DNA from: Candidatus Alistipes stercoravium
Lineage (GTDB): Bacteria; Bacteroidota; Bacteroidia; Bacteroidales; Rikenellaceae
DNA: 64,000 nt
Direction of reading: 5' to 3'
Assembly: GCA_019119615.1 (NCBI GenBank)
Contig: DWWQ01000040.1
Span: 1-64,000, forward strand
Below are positions 35,028 through 46,111 of the stretch, piece after piece (the stretch's first letter is position 1; every line of letters begins with the position of its first letter). Made by a program: the position numbers and the translations under genes. Under the pieces are notes generated by a model. It was not told where the DNA came from. It worked only from the letters and a program-made list of their open reading frames with translations, and searched no databases.

Positions 35028-36133
35028 CCATGCGTACACTTTTCGTCTTGCTCGACAAGGAGTTCCGGCAGTTTTTTCGCAACCCGTTCCTGCCGCGGAT
35101 GGTCATCCTCTTTCCGGTGATGGTGATGCTCGTCATGCCGTGGGTTACGACGATGGATATCCGGCATATCGGCGTCGCGGTCGTCGATCTTGACCGTTCG
35201 GAGGCGTCGCGGCGCATCGTGCAGAAGATCCGGGCTTCGGAATATTTCACGCTCGACGGCCTTTCGGAGAGTTATGCCGCGTCGCTGGAGGACCTGGAGG
35301 CGGGGCGTGTCGATGCCATTCTGGAGGTTCCCGACGGTTTCGGCGAGTCGCTCGTCGGAGAAAGTCCCGCCCGGCTCCGCATCGCCGCCAACGGTGTCAA
35401 TGCCACGAAGGGATCGCTCGGTACGCAGTATTTGGTGCAGACGGTCTCGTCGGCCGTTGCGGAATTGCGCGACGAACGGGGTCTTCCGCCGGCGACGGAC
35501 CCCGTCGTTGTCGAGAATCGCTACAATCCGACGCTCGAATACCGCAACTACATGATCCCCGCGTTGATGATCATGCTGATGATCATGATCTGCGGCTTCC
35601 TCCCGGCCCTGAATCTGGTGGGCGAGAAGGAGACGGGCACCATCGAGCAGATCAACGTAACGCCTGTCGGTTCGTTTACCTTCACGCTGGCCAAGCTGAT
35701 CCCCTACTGGATCATCGGTCTGGTGGTGCTGACGCTGGCCATGCTGCTGGCGGCTGTGATCTACGGCCTGACGCCGGTCGGATCGCCCGGATGCATCTAT
35801 TTGGCCGCCGTCCTCTTTATTTTCGTCATGTCGGGCTTCGGCATCAACGCCGCGAACTTCTCCGATACGATGCAGCAGACCATGTTCGGGATGTTCTTCT
35901 TCGTGATGATCTTCATTCTGATGAGCGGTCTCATCACGCCGATCTCCTCGATGCCCGAGTGGGCGCAGCGGATCACCTGGTTCCTGCCACCCCGCTACTT
36001 CATCGACATCATGCGGGCCGTCTACCTGCGGGGCGCCGCGTTGGCGGACCTGCGCTTCGAATACGGCATCCTGCTGCTTTTCGCCGTGCTGTTCAACCTT
36101 GCCGCGGCCCTCACCTACCGCAAACGCTCCTGA
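35024..36133 (+). CDS. ABC-2 type permease (YbhS/YbhR-like) 2
   Basis: 369 residues with the same layout as its partner: LLDKEFRQFFRNPFLPRMVI, a periplasmic domain, then EKETGTIEQINVTPVGS and five helices. It starts with a 4-base overlap (ATGA) and is the last gene of the operon. Together the two form the membrane part of an exporter, probably for drugs or other amphiphiles. No clear terminator follows. Confidence 0.9.
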   Translation: MTMRTLFVLLDKEFRQFFRNPFLPRMVILFPVMVMLVMPWVTTMDIRHIGVAVVDLDRSEASRRIVQKIRASEYFTLDGLSESYAASLEDLEAGRVDAILEVPDGFGESLVGESPARLRIAANGVNATKGSLGTQYLVQTVSSAVAELRDERGLPPATDPVVVENRYNPTLEYRNYMIPALMIMLMIMICGFLPALNLVGEKETGTIEQINVTPVGSFTFTLAKLIPYWIIGLVVLTLAMLLAAVIYGLTPVGSPGCIYLAAVLFIFVMSGFGINAANFSDTMQQTMFGMFFFVMIFILMSGLITPISSMPEWAQRITWFLPPRYFIDIMRAVYLRGAALADLRFEYGILLLFAVLFNLAAALTYRKRS

Positions 36134-36211
36134 AGCTGCGACCGGCAGTCCGAATGATACGCCGAACGGATCATGCATCGCCGGATTCGGCGGCAGGTAT
36201 CGGAAATTTCG

Positions 36212-36219
36212 TATATTTG
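36212..36219 (+). promoter_or_regulatory. -7 box of the choloylglycine-hydrolase-family gene
   Basis: TATATTTG, a perfect match about 44 bases before the ATG. Confidence 0.7.
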
Positions 36220-36263
36220 CTTTGTCGGAGAAAGGTTTTCTCCGACCGGTAAATACATTGAAC

Positions 36264-37346
36264 ATGAAACGAATGAATCTGATGCTGGCGGTTGCGGCCG
36301 CCGGCGTTCTTGCCGCTCCGCAGCCGGCAGGGGCCTGCACGGGAATCACCCTGCGTTCGGCGGACGGGGCACATGTCGTCGCCCGGACGATCGAATGGGG
36401 CGGCAGCGATCTGAACAGCCGCTATGTCGTCGTGCCGCGCGGCTATGCGCAGCGCTCCTTCACGCCCGGCGGACAGGAGGGCATGCGCTTTACGGCCCGC
36501 TACGGCTATGTGGGCTTTGCGGTCGAACGTGAGGAGTTCGTGGCCGAGGGACTCAACGAGGAAGGCCTGTCGGCCGGACTCTTCTATTTCCCCGGGTACG
36601 GCGCCTATGAACCCTACGATGCGGCCCGCAACGCCGAGAATATCGCCGACCTGCAGCTTGTGCCGCTCGTGCTGGGCTCGTGCCGCACGATCGACGAGGT
36701 GAAGGAGCTTCTCGCGAAGGTCTGCGTCATCGGTATCGATCCCCGGGCTTCGACCGTCCACTGGCGTTTTACGGACCTTTCGGGACGTCAGGTAGTACTT
36801 GAGATCATCGACCGGAAGCCCGTCTTCTATGAGAACGAACTGGGCGTGCTGACCAACTCCCCGGGCTTCGAGTGGCAGCTCACGAATCTGAACAACTACG
36901 TCAATCTCCATGCGGGCGGCGCCGAAGCGCATCCGATGGGCGGCATTTCGCTCGCAGCGTTCGGTGCCGGCAGCGGCATGCTGGGGCTTCCGGGCGACGT
37001 TACGCCTCCGTCGCGTTTCGTGCGTGCGGCCTTTTTCCAGACTACGGCACCGCAGCAGGCTACGGCACTCGAAGCCGTGCTGCAGGGTTTTCAGATCCTT
37101 ACCAACTTCGACATTCCGATCGGCGTGGAGTTCCCTGCCGGACAGATTCCCGCCGATATTCCGAGCGCCACGCAGTGGACTTCAGCCACGGACCCCGTGA
37201 ACCGTGTAATCTACTACCGTACGATGTACAACAGCGCCATCCGTTCGATCGACCTGCAGCAGATCGACTTCTCGAAGGTGGCGTACCGCTCCGAACCGCT
37301 GGACGATGTCCGGCAGCAGCCCGTCTGCCCGATTCGGGTCCAATAA
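36264..37346 (+). CDS. Choloylglycine hydrolase / penicillin V acylase family Ntn hydrolase (exported)
   Basis: 360 residues. A signal peptide ends in PAGA and cleavage exposes Cys25 (CTGITLRSADG), the N-terminal nucleophile. Arg41 follows in ARTIEWGG, where Gram-positive enzymes have an Asp three residues after the Arg and this protein has Glu44. Further family positions are the Asn in VLTNSPGFEW and the Arg in PSRFVRA. Members hydrolyse conjugated bile salts or penicillin V/N-acyl homoserine lactones in the periplasm. Bile salt hydrolase is likely in a gut organism, but the substrate is unproven. Single-gene unit. Confidence 0.9.
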   Translation: MKRMNLMLAVAAAGVLAAPQPAGACTGITLRSADGAHVVARTIEWGGSDLNSRYVVVPRGYAQRSFTPGGQEGMRFTARYGYVGFAVEREEFVAEGLNEEGLSAGLFYFPGYGAYEPYDAARNAENIADLQLVPLVLGSCRTIDEVKELLAKVCVIGIDPRASTVHWRFTDLSGRQVVLEIIDRKPVFYENELGVLTNSPGFEWQLTNLNNYVNLHAGGAEAHPMGGISLAAFGAGSGMLGLPGDVTPPSRFVRAAFFQTTAPQQATALEAVLQGFQILTNFDIPIGVEFPAGQIPADIPSATQWTSATDPVNRVIYYRTMYNSAIRSIDLQQIDFSKVAYRSEPLDDVRQQPVCPIRVQ

Positions 37347-37370
37347 ATACGATTCGGTTGCCGATCGAAA

Positions 37371-37399
37371 AAGGGCCGCCCGAATCCCGGGCGGCCCTT
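37371..37399. terminator. Bidirectional terminator between convergent genes
   Basis: AAGGGCCGCCCG pairs perfectly with CGGGCGGCCCTT (12 bp), 5-base loop. On the minus strand a run of T follows, so it best serves the lipoprotein gene. Confidence 0.82.
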
Positions 37400-37422
37400 G
37401 CCGTTTCTGTCGTGAATCTACC

Positions 37423-38397
37423 CTATTCGAAATCGGGGAATTCGATCGTTTCGCTCTCCTCGTTCCAGTCGGTGATCGTGAAATCATCGGGATTTCCCTC
37501 CGAGATGATCGAGCCGATCACGATATTGAGCGTGAGGAGCGTATTGGCCGAGAGCGACGATCCGAGCGCCTGGCTCAAGTGGTGGATCGAGTTGTCGGCC
37601 AGCGTGATGTAGATATCCAGCGTCGGGTTCGGGGCCGACGGGAAGAGCATGACCGTCGGGTTGCTCATCGTCGTGCCGTCTTCCGATTTCGTGAGACTGA
37701 AGCGCACGGTTTTCGTTTGGTTTACCGGCTCGGCGGTGTAGAAATTCAATTTCTCGGCGATGCTTCCGATCTGAATCTTCACATCCTTGATGTTGTCTCC
37801 GAACGGGGCGTTGTTCTTCTGTGTGAGATTGACGATCAACCCGGCGCTTACCCGGTAGAGCGATGCATGGAGGCTCTCGGTGCCGACCTTTGTCTCCGCG
37901 ACGGCATGTACCAGATCGAATACCGGTTTGTAGGTTCCGTCTCCGTAGGGACGCAGGCTGAAATAGAGTGTCGAGAGATCGACGCCTTCGGTAATTCCCG
38001 GCTCGCTCATTTCGGGCGCGTTGTCGATCGGCTCCTCGTGTTTGGGCGTACCCCAGTAAACCATGTTGTAGTTTCCTATCGGAAGGTGGATCAACCGGTT
38101 GTTCTCTCCGAACACATCACCCTGGACGATGGTGTAGAATCCGCTGAAGACGGAGAGTTTGCCATTGTAGTAGTTGCCGAAGAAGTCGGAGGTTCCCGCA
38201 ACGCAGGGGAAGACCTCGAGAATACCGGTGAACGGGGCGTCCTGCGCCACCTGTTCGGTGATGCGGGCCGTAATGGCCGGAGTTACCAGATTGTCTTCGG
38301 TCCCGTTTCCGGAATCCCCGTTCCCGTTGTTATCGTCGTCGGAGCAGGATGCGGCGAAGAGAAGGAGCCCGAATGCTCCCAGAATCATTTTTTTCAT
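37423..38397 (-). CDS. Lipoprotein, probable Mfa2/FimB-like fimbrial anchor family
   Basis: 324 residues. Lipoprotein signal MKKMILGAFGLLLFAASCSD with an acidic/Asn-Gly stretch after the Cys. The body is beta-rich with LPIGNYNMVYWGTP, SLYRVSAGLIVNL and a late hydrophobic strand LLTLNIVIGSI, reminiscent of Bacteroidota fimbrillin-associated lipoproteins. The assignment rests on pattern only; a stand-alone surface lipoprotein of unknown role is the alternative. Confidence 0.6.
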   Translation of the reverse strand: MKKMILGAFGLLLFAASCSDDDNNGNGDSGNGTEDNLVTPAITARITEQVAQDAPFTGILEVFPCVAGTSDFFGNYYNGKLSVFSGFYTIVQGDVFGENNRLIHLPIGNYNMVYWGTPKHEEPIDNAPEMSEPGITEGVDLSTLYFSLRPYGDGTYKPVFDLVHAVAETKVGTESLHASLYRVSAGLIVNLTQKNNAPFGDNIKDVKIQIGSIAEKLNFYTAEPVNQTKTVRFSLTKSEDGTTMSNPTVMLFPSAPNPTLDIYITLADNSIHHLSQALGSSLSANTLLTLNIVIGSIISEGNPDDFTITDWNEESETIEFPDFE

Positions 38398-38509
38398 AAC
38401 CTCGAAATTTTTTGATGGATCGGTTTATGTACGGATCCATGCATAAGTTGTACCAAAGTTTCCGAGGTTCGCGGCCTTGTGCCGGTATGAGCTTCGCCCT
38501 GATGCGGCG

Positions 38510-39697
38510 TTATTGCCGGATCGGTCCGAAGTCCGCGCCCGAGGGCCGCTGGTAGATGCGCAGCCCGAATCGGGGCAGCGAGGCGATGAGGTGGTCGAGG
38601 ATCGTATTCTGGAGCATTTCGAAGGGCAGCCAGTCGGTCTGCTTCGAGAAACAGTAGATCTCTACGGGAATCCCTTCGGCGGTGGGCTGCAGGATGCGCA
38701 CCATGCGGAGCATCTCCGGATGGATGTCGGGCAGCGTCGCGAGGTAGTGCATCGCATAGTTGCGGAAGAAGCGGAGGTTCACCGTATCCTGCTCCTCGCA
38801 GGGAGCGGCCTCCCACCCCTCTTCGGCGAAGCGGGCCAGCTCCTCGGGGGTGCAGAAACGTACCGATGCGGCGTCGATCAGCAGCGACCGCTTGATACGG
38901 CGTCCGCCGCTTTCGCGCATGCCGCGCCAGTTCTGGAACGAGTCGCTCACCAGCGCATAGGGCGGGATCGTCGTGATGGTCTTGTCGAAGTTCTGGACCT
39001 TTACCGTGGTCAGCGATACCTCGGTAACGTATCCGTCGGCGCCGTATTTCGTCATGGTGATCCAGTCTCCCGGCCGCAGCATGTCGTTGGCCGAGAGCTG
39101 GACGCCGGCCACCAGGCCGAGGATGCTGTCGCGGAAGATGAGCATCAGCACGGCCGCCGAGGCGCCGAGTCCTGCGAGGATCGTCGTGGCGTCGCGGCCG
39201 ATGAGGATGCTGACGATGAGGATGCCGCCGACCAGCACCGCAACGAGCTTGACCATCTGGTAGATACCCTTGAGCGGGCGGTTGCGGAGCGTTTCGTGTT
39301 CGTTCGAGATGTCGTGGAGCGTATCCAGAACGGTTGAGATGAGCTTCAGTGCGGCCACGATCAGATAGATCATGCAGACTTTCTGAAGCACGGCCTGCAG
39401 TTCGGGCATCTTTCCGCAGGCCAGCGGCAGCAGCATGTACCAGACCAGGGGCGGAATCAGCCGTGCGGCGTCGTGCATGACCTTGTCCTTGAACAGATGG
39501 TCGTCCCAGGTCGCCTTGGTTCGGGCGCTGATGTTCTGCAGAACCGGGATAAGGAACATGCGGAAGAGTCTCGTGGCGAGGTAGGATACGAGGAGAATGC
39601 CGAGGACAATGGCGATGCGTGCACCCCACTCGGTGTATTGTTCGGCCAGTCCGCTTTCCCGGAGCAGCCGGGCTATTTCGAGATCCGGATTTTTCAT
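38510..39697 (-). CDS. MscS-family mechanosensitive channel (YbdG-like)
   Basis: 395 residues. Several N-terminal helices lead to the pore helix and beta domain: TILAGLGASAAVLMLIFRDS, then ILGLVAGVQLSANDMLRPGD and VTEVSLTTVKVQNFDKTITT. The larger size and extra cytoplasmic insertion match the YbdG/MscM branch. It releases solutes on hypo-osmotic stress. ATG 39697 was chosen because upstream in-frame codons run through the promoter and tRNA. Confidence 0.9.
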   Translation of the reverse strand: MKNPDLEIARLLRESGLAEQYTEWGARIAIVLGILLVSYLATRLFRMFLIPVLQNISARTKATWDDHLFKDKVMHDAARLIPPLVWYMLLPLACGKMPELQAVLQKVCMIYLIVAALKLISTVLDTLHDISNEHETLRNRPLKGIYQMVKLVAVLVGGILIVSILIGRDATTILAGLGASAAVLMLIFRDSILGLVAGVQLSANDMLRPGDWITMTKYGADGYVTEVSLTTVKVQNFDKTITTIPPYALVSDSFQNWRGMRESGGRRIKRSLLIDAASVRFCTPEELARFAEEGWEAAPCEEQDTVNLRFFRNYAMHYLATLPDIHPEMLRMVRILQPTAEGIPVEIYCFSKQTDWLPFEMLQNTILDHLIASLPRFGLRIYQRPSGADFGPIRQ

Positions 39698-39743
39698 GGT
39701 TTGCAGTAACTTTTGCTGCGCCCTTGCTGCGCTGCATTTCCGA

Positions 39744-39751
39744 CAAAGGTA
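39744..39751 (-). promoter_or_regulatory. -7 box of the MscS-type gene
   Basis: TACCTTTG on the minus strand, about 46 bases before the ATG. Confidence 0.65.
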
Positions 39752-39848
39752 CGACCGGAAAAACGAATCTGCAACTTTCCGTGCCGGATGGATGCGATTC
39801 CGGCCGAAGAAACGGCTCCGAAATGCTTCAAAAAGGCGGAATAATAAG

Positions 39849-39887
39849 AAAAATGTCTTGCATATCAACGATATGCAAGACATTTTT
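39849..39887. terminator. 18-bp perfect hairpin after tRNA-Gly
   Basis: AAAAATGTCTTGCATATC pairs perfectly with GATATGCAAGACATTTTT around a 3-base AAC loop. On the minus strand it ends in five T, so it can terminate the tRNA. It is AT-rich and unusually long for a terminator. Confidence 0.75.
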
Positions 39888-39921
39888 CCTGCCTGACCAT
39901 CCCCACACTCGGGGCTTTTTG

Positions 39922-39994
39922 AGCGGAAAACGGGATTCGAACCCGCGACCCTCAGCTTGGGAAGCTGATGCTCTACCGACTGAGCTATTTCCGC
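39922..39994 (-). tRNA. tRNA-Gly, anticodon CCC
   Basis: A full 73-base cloverleaf on the minus strand: acceptor GCGGAAA/TTTCCGC with U discriminator, D arm with AGCTCAGTCGGTAGAGC, anticodon loop TTCCCAA on a 5-bp stem, and T arm with GGTTCGAATCC. CCA is not encoded. Confidence 0.96.
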
Positions 39995-40006
39995 AGTTAC
40001 GGAGTA

Positions 40007-40014
40007 CAAAGATA
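40007..40014 (-). promoter_or_regulatory. -7 box of the tRNA-Gly gene
   Basis: TATCTTTG on the minus strand, 12 bases before the mature 5' end. Confidence 0.65.
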
Positions 40015-40057
40015 CTCCGCTTTTCCGATATTGCAAACGCCGGCGGCGAAAAAATAC

Positions 40058-41965
40058 CTATCCGAGGAGTTTTTCCAGCGATGCCAGGTTGCGGGGGTTC
40101 TTCAGCGCCTTGCCTTCGGGCGTGTAGAGATAGGCGACGCGCTCCTTGAAATGCTCCTCGACCTTGCTGCGAACGATCTTCATGGTGCTGTTCACCAGTC
40201 CGTTCTGTTCGGTGAAGGCCTCGTCCACGATCGCCAGACCTGCCGGCAGCCACCGTTCGGGGAACTCTCCGGCATGGGTGCCTCCTGCACGGTAGCTGTC
40301 GATCTCCGCGCCGAGCAGCTCCGCGGCCTTTGCGGCACGCTCCTCGGGTGCGATGCCCCGGGCCGCAAGTTCGCGGCGCAATGCCTCGGCATTGGGCACG
40401 ACGATGGCGCCGGTGAAGGGATCCTGGTTGTTGTGGATCAGTATCTGGTCGATGTAGGGCGACTGATCCACGATCGCCTCCTCCATCCCTTCGGGGCTGT
40501 ATTTCTCGCCGTCCGAGGCGATAAGCAGGCTCTTGAAACGCCCCAGCACATAGAGAAACTCGTCCTCCGAGACATAACCCATGTCGCCCGTATGAAGCCA
40601 TCCGTCGCGGACGGTCTCGGCCGTTGCCTCGGGATTTTTCCAGTATCCGGCCATGACGTTCTCGCCGCGGATGACGATCTCGCCCTTCGTGCCCCGGGGA
40701 ACTTCGCGGCCCTCCTCGTCGAGGATCTTCAGGTCGAGCGGGATGAGGATCTTTCCCGAAGAGCCGAAACGGTGCCAGTGGTATTTGGGCGAGTTGGTCG
40801 AAATGACGGGCGTCGCTTCCGAGAGTCCGTATCCCTGGAACATCGGGATGCCGATGGCGTAGAAGAAGCGCTGGAGCTCCGTGTCGAGCAATGCGCCTCC
40901 TCCGACGAAGAACTCCATGCAGCCGCCGAAGGCTTCGCGGACCTTGCGGAAGAGCAGCGCGTCGAAGATGCCCACGGCCGGAGCCAGCATGATGCGCCAA
41001 CCGCGCCCCTTGCCGTATCCGTCCTGGTTGTAAGCATAGGCCGTGCGGAGCGCCAGGCGGAACAACCGTTCGGTGAAGCGTCCCTTGGCGCGTATCGAGC
41101 TTTCGATGTTCTTGCGGAAATTCTTGGCCAGCGCCGGCACCGACAGCAGGAAGTGCGGCTGCACCTCGCGGATGTTCTGCGGGATGTTCTTGAGCGTCTC
41201 CATGGGGGTGGCCCCGATCTGCACGGTCGCTACCGAGGCGCCGCAGGCGATCATGATGTAGAACCCTACGACATGGGCGAAACAGTGGTCCAGCGGCAGG
41301 ATGATGAGCGTGCGGTAGTGCGGCGGGATGTCGATGCGCGAGAGCGACTGCTCGACATTGGCCGTATAGTTGCGGTGCGTGAGCACGACACCCTTCGGGT
41401 CGGCCGTCGTTCCCGAGGTATAGGTGATCGTTGCGTAGTCGTCGTTCCGGATGGCCTGTCCGATGCGGAGGAACTCCTCGCGGTTTTTGGCCAGGTATTC
41501 GCGGCCCAGCCGCTTGAGGGTGCCGAAGGCGGTCTCCCCCGCTTCGAGGGGCAGGTGCCCGAAGACGATGATATGCTCGACCTGCGGCAGTTCGTGCCGG
41601 ATGCGGCGGATCTTCGGCAGCTGGTATTTCGAGACGAAAAGCGCCTTGACCTCGGCGTGGCGCAGGCGGAAGAGCAGGTCGTTCGACTCCTCGAGCTTCA
41701 CCGAGAGGGGTACGCTGATGGCTCCGGCGTAGAAGAGGCCCAGCTCGGAGATGATCCAGGCGTTGCAGCCTTCGGAGAGGATCGCCACCTTGTCCCCGGG
41801 GCGGATCCCGAGGGTCGTGAGGCCGGCTCCGACCTCGAGGGCCTGTTCGCGGGTCTCGGCATAGGTTGTGGGCTCGAATTTCCGGTGCCGTTTTTCGAGC
41901 AGGAAGGTCTTGGCGCCGTAGCGGGCCACGGACTCCTCGAACAGGTCGATGATGGTTCTTTTCAT
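40058..41965 (-). CDS. AMP-dependent long-chain acyl-CoA synthetase
   Basis: 635 residues. It activates fatty acids with ATP and CoA at the membrane. The adenylate-forming motifs are TITYTSGTTADPKGVVLTH, GYGLSEATPVIST, GWLHTGDMGY and the hinge VLGRFKSLLIASDGEK. Length and motifs match the FadD15/FAA-like class of Bacteroidota. It starts 22 bases after lepA and has no promoter of its own that I can see. Confidence 0.93.
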   Translation of the reverse strand: MKRTIIDLFEESVARYGAKTFLLEKRHRKFEPTTYAETREQALEVGAGLTTLGIRPGDKVAILSEGCNAWIISELGLFYAGAISVPLSVKLEESNDLLFRLRHAEVKALFVSKYQLPKIRRIRHELPQVEHIIVFGHLPLEAGETAFGTLKRLGREYLAKNREEFLRIGQAIRNDDYATITYTSGTTADPKGVVLTHRNYTANVEQSLSRIDIPPHYRTLIILPLDHCFAHVVGFYIMIACGASVATVQIGATPMETLKNIPQNIREVQPHFLLSVPALAKNFRKNIESSIRAKGRFTERLFRLALRTAYAYNQDGYGKGRGWRIMLAPAVGIFDALLFRKVREAFGGCMEFFVGGGALLDTELQRFFYAIGIPMFQGYGLSEATPVISTNSPKYHWHRFGSSGKILIPLDLKILDEEGREVPRGTKGEIVIRGENVMAGYWKNPEATAETVRDGWLHTGDMGYVSEDEFLYVLGRFKSLLIASDGEKYSPEGMEEAIVDQSPYIDQILIHNNQDPFTGAIVVPNAEALRRELAARGIAPEERAAKAAELLGAEIDSYRAGGTHAGEFPERWLPAGLAIVDEAFTEQNGLVNSTMKIVRSKVEEHFKERVAYLYTPEGKALKNPRNLASLEKLLG

Positions 41966-41987
41966 GGGTGCGGGGGTTAGGTTCTGC

Positions 41988-43778
<1,791 letters not shown>

Positions 43779-43800
43779 TGCAAACGCGTAAAAATACGGG

Positions 43801-43808
43801 CAAATATA
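43801..43808 (-). promoter_or_regulatory. -7 box of lepA
   Basis: TATATTTG on the minus strand, 22 bases before the ATG. A second TATATTTG reads on the plus strand at 43814-43821. Confidence 0.7.
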
Positions 43809-43898
43809 CGAAATATATTTGAAAATCCGGTGCGGGGCCTCCGCATCGCCTCCGCACCTGCCGTTCCGGAAGTTGGAGGATCTATTCTTGTTCGGGAA

Positions 43899-43930
43899 TT
43901 TGTCTTTTCGGATTCAAAAAATTATCTTTG
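43899..43930 (+). promoter_or_regulatory. Promoter of lysA
   Basis: TTTG at 43899-43902, 20-base spacer, TATCTTTG at 43923-43930, 30 bases before the ATG. Confidence 0.75.
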
Positions 43931-43960
43931 CCGCCACAAGGTTAGTAAAGTCAGAAGAAT

Positions 43961-45118
43961 ATGTTGAGCAGACACATCGCATCCAAGCTCCGGGGGCTCG
44001 AAACTCCCTTCTATCTCTACGATACGGCGCTCCTGCGCCAAACGCTCGAGAGCGTCGTCTCCGAGGCGGGCAAATTCGGCTACAAGGTCCACTACGCCAT
44101 CAAGGCCAACTACGACGACCACCTGCTCGCGATCATCCGCGAGTACGGGCTGGGTATCGACTGCGCTTCGGGCAACGAACTGCGCAAGGCCGTCGAGTCG
44201 GGTTTCGCACCCGAAGGCATCGTCTATGCCGGTGTGGGCAAGCGCGACAAGGAGCTGCGCTATGCGATCGAACAGGGAATCATGGCGATCAACTGCGAGT
44301 CGATCGAGGAGCTGGAGGTGGTGAACGCTCTTGCGGCCGAGGCGGGCCGCACGACGAACGTCGCGCTGCGTATCAACCCCGACATCGACCCCCGCACGAA
44401 CCACTGCATCGATACGGGCCAGGCCGACAGTAAGTTCGGCATTTCCTACGAGGAGGTGCTCGAGCATGCCGGGCGGATCAAGGCGCTCGATCATCTGAAC
44501 ATTGTCGGCGTGCACCTGCATATCGGTTCGCAGATCCGCGAGCTGCATGTCTTCGAAAACATGTGCCGCAAGGTCAATGTCATCGTCGCCAACCTCGAGC
44601 AGCTGGGTTTCACGTTCCGCTTCGTCGATGTCGGCGGCGGCCTGGGCGTCAATTACGACGTTCCGGAGAACGAGCCGATCCCCAACTTCGCGTCGCTGTT
44701 CTCGATCGTGCACAACCACCTCGACGTGGGCGACAAGGAGGTGCACTTCGAGTTCGGCCGTTCGATCGTCGCCGAATGCGGCGAGCTCATCACGCGTGTG
44801 CTCTTCAACAAGACCACGGCAACGGGCCGCAAGCTGGTGATCGTCGATGCGTCGATGACCGAGCTGATCCGACCGGCGCTTTATGGCTCGTACCACAACA
44901 TCGAGAACATCACCTCCGAGGAGGAGGCCTTCGACAAATACACCGTCGTGGGTACGGCCTGCGAATCGACCGACGTTTTCGACGAGAACGTGGGTCTGCG
45001 CAAGACGCGCCGCGGCGACCTGCTGTCGATCAAGTCCGCCGGGGCCTACGGCATGTCGATGGCCTCGCGCTACAATCTTCACGACCTCCCGGGCGCCGTA
45101 TATAGCGACGAGCTGTAG
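43961..45118 (+). CDS. lysA: Diaminopimelate decarboxylase
   Basis: 385 residues. This PLP enzyme forms lysine from meso-diaminopimelate. The PLP lysine is Lys48 in VHYAIKANYD. Other fold-III marks are CASGNELRKA, NPDIDPRTNHCIDTGQADSK, GVHLHIGSQI, VDVGGGLGVNY, GTACESTDVF and the terminal SAGAYGMSMASRYN. A transporter gene follows after 5 bases. Confidence 0.95.
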   Translation: MLSRHIASKLRGLETPFYLYDTALLRQTLESVVSEAGKFGYKVHYAIKANYDDHLLAIIREYGLGIDCASGNELRKAVESGFAPEGIVYAGVGKRDKELRYAIEQGIMAINCESIEELEVVNALAAEAGRTTNVALRINPDIDPRTNHCIDTGQADSKFGISYEEVLEHAGRIKALDHLNIVGVHLHIGSQIRELHVFENMCRKVNVIVANLEQLGFTFRFVDVGGGLGVNYDVPENEPIPNFASLFSIVHNHLDVGDKEVHFEFGRSIVAECGELITRVLFNKTTATGRKLVIVDASMTELIRPALYGSYHNIENITSEEEAFDKYTVVGTACESTDVFDENVGLRKTRRGDLLSIKSAGAYGMSMASRYNLHDLPGAVYSDEL

Positions 45119-45123
45119 TCCGT

Positions 45124-46020
45124 ATGTGGCTTTCGCTCGCCTTTCTTTCGGCCGCCCTGCTCGGCCTCTATGACGTTGCGAAGAAACGCTCGCTCACCGG
45201 CAATGCCGTGTTGCCGGTGCTGCTGCTCAATACGCTCTTCTCGTCGCTGATCTTCCTGCCGACGATCCTCTCCGCGGAGTTCGGTCTCGGGTGGTTCGAC
45301 GCTACCCCGCTGGCCTCCGCACCGGGTACCGCACAGGCGCACCTGCTGGTACTGGTCAAGTCGTCGATCGTCCTCGTGTCGTGGATCTTCGGCTACTTCG
45401 GCATGAAGCACCTGCCGATCACGATCGTCGGGCCGATCAACGCCACGCGCCCGGTGCTGGTGCTGCTGGGCGCCCTGCTCGTCTTCGGCGAGCGACTCAA
45501 TGCGTGGCAGTGGACCGGCGTGCTGCTGGCTCTTGCGTCGCTCGTGCTTCTGAGCCGTTCGGGACGCCGCGAGGGGGTCGATTTCCGCCACAACGTCTGG
45601 ATCCTCTGCCTGGCCGTCGCAGCCATTACGGGCGCCGCGAGCGGCCTTTATGACAAATACATCATGTCGCGCCTCGACGCGGCCTTCGTGCAGAGCTGGT
45701 ACAACCTCTACCAGCTGGGCATGATGACGGTCGTTGCGGCGCTGCTCTGGTGGCCCCGGCGCCAGGAATCGCCCTTCCACTGGAGCTGGGCTATCCCGCT
45801 GATATCGATCTTCCTGTCGGCGGCCGATTTCGCCTATTTCTGTGCACTGCGCGAGGAGGGGGCGTTGATCGCCGTCGTCTCGATGATCCGCCGGGGTTCG
45901 GTTGTCGTCTCGTTCCTCTGCGGGGCGCTGCTCTTCCACGAACGCAACCTGCGTTCGAAGGCCGTCGATCTGGCGCTAATTCTTGTCGGCATGTTCTTCC
46001 TCTGGCTGGGATCGCGGTGA
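45124..46020 (+). CDS. EamA/DMT-superfamily transporter
   Basis: 298 residues with ten predicted membrane helices in two EamA repeats; each opens similarly (LLGLYDVAKKRSLTG and GAASGLYDKYIMSRLD). It follows lysA by 5 bases, so lysine, diaminopimelate or a related solute is a candidate substrate by context only. Confidence 0.88.
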   Translation: MWLSLAFLSAALLGLYDVAKKRSLTGNAVLPVLLLNTLFSSLIFLPTILSAEFGLGWFDATPLASAPGTAQAHLLVLVKSSIVLVSWIFGYFGMKHLPITIVGPINATRPVLVLLGALLVFGERLNAWQWTGVLLALASLVLLSRSGRREGVDFRHNVWILCLAVAAITGAASGLYDKYIMSRLDAAFVQSWYNLYQLGMMTVVAALLWWPRRQESPFHWSWAIPLISIFLSAADFAYFCALREEGALIAVVSMIRRGSVVVSFLCGALLFHERNLRSKAVDLALILVGMFFLWLGSR

Positions 46021-46039
46021 TTCCTCCGGCATGTCGGGC

Positions 46040-46057
46040 GAAAAACCGCGGTTTTTC
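46040..46057 (+). terminator. Possible terminator after the EamA gene
   Basis: An 18-base perfect palindrome (GAAAAACCGCGGTTTTTC). The T run lies in the 3' arm, so it may be a short hairpin. Weak. Confidence 0.4.
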
Positions 46058-46111
46058 ATGTCTGCGGATCATTTCCGGGGTCGGAATGTGCCGAATGTCG
46101 GCGAAAATTTG

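Noticed and set aside
38415..38440. ATGGATC/GATCCAT inverted repeat upstream of the Mfa2-like lipoprotein
   Set aside because: Only 7 bp with a 12-base spacer; too short to call an operator or terminator without more examples.
43829..43858. GC-rich inverted repeat between lepA and lysA
   Set aside because: It lies upstream of the lysA promoter with no U tract, so it is unlikely to be a terminator or leader element of lysA.
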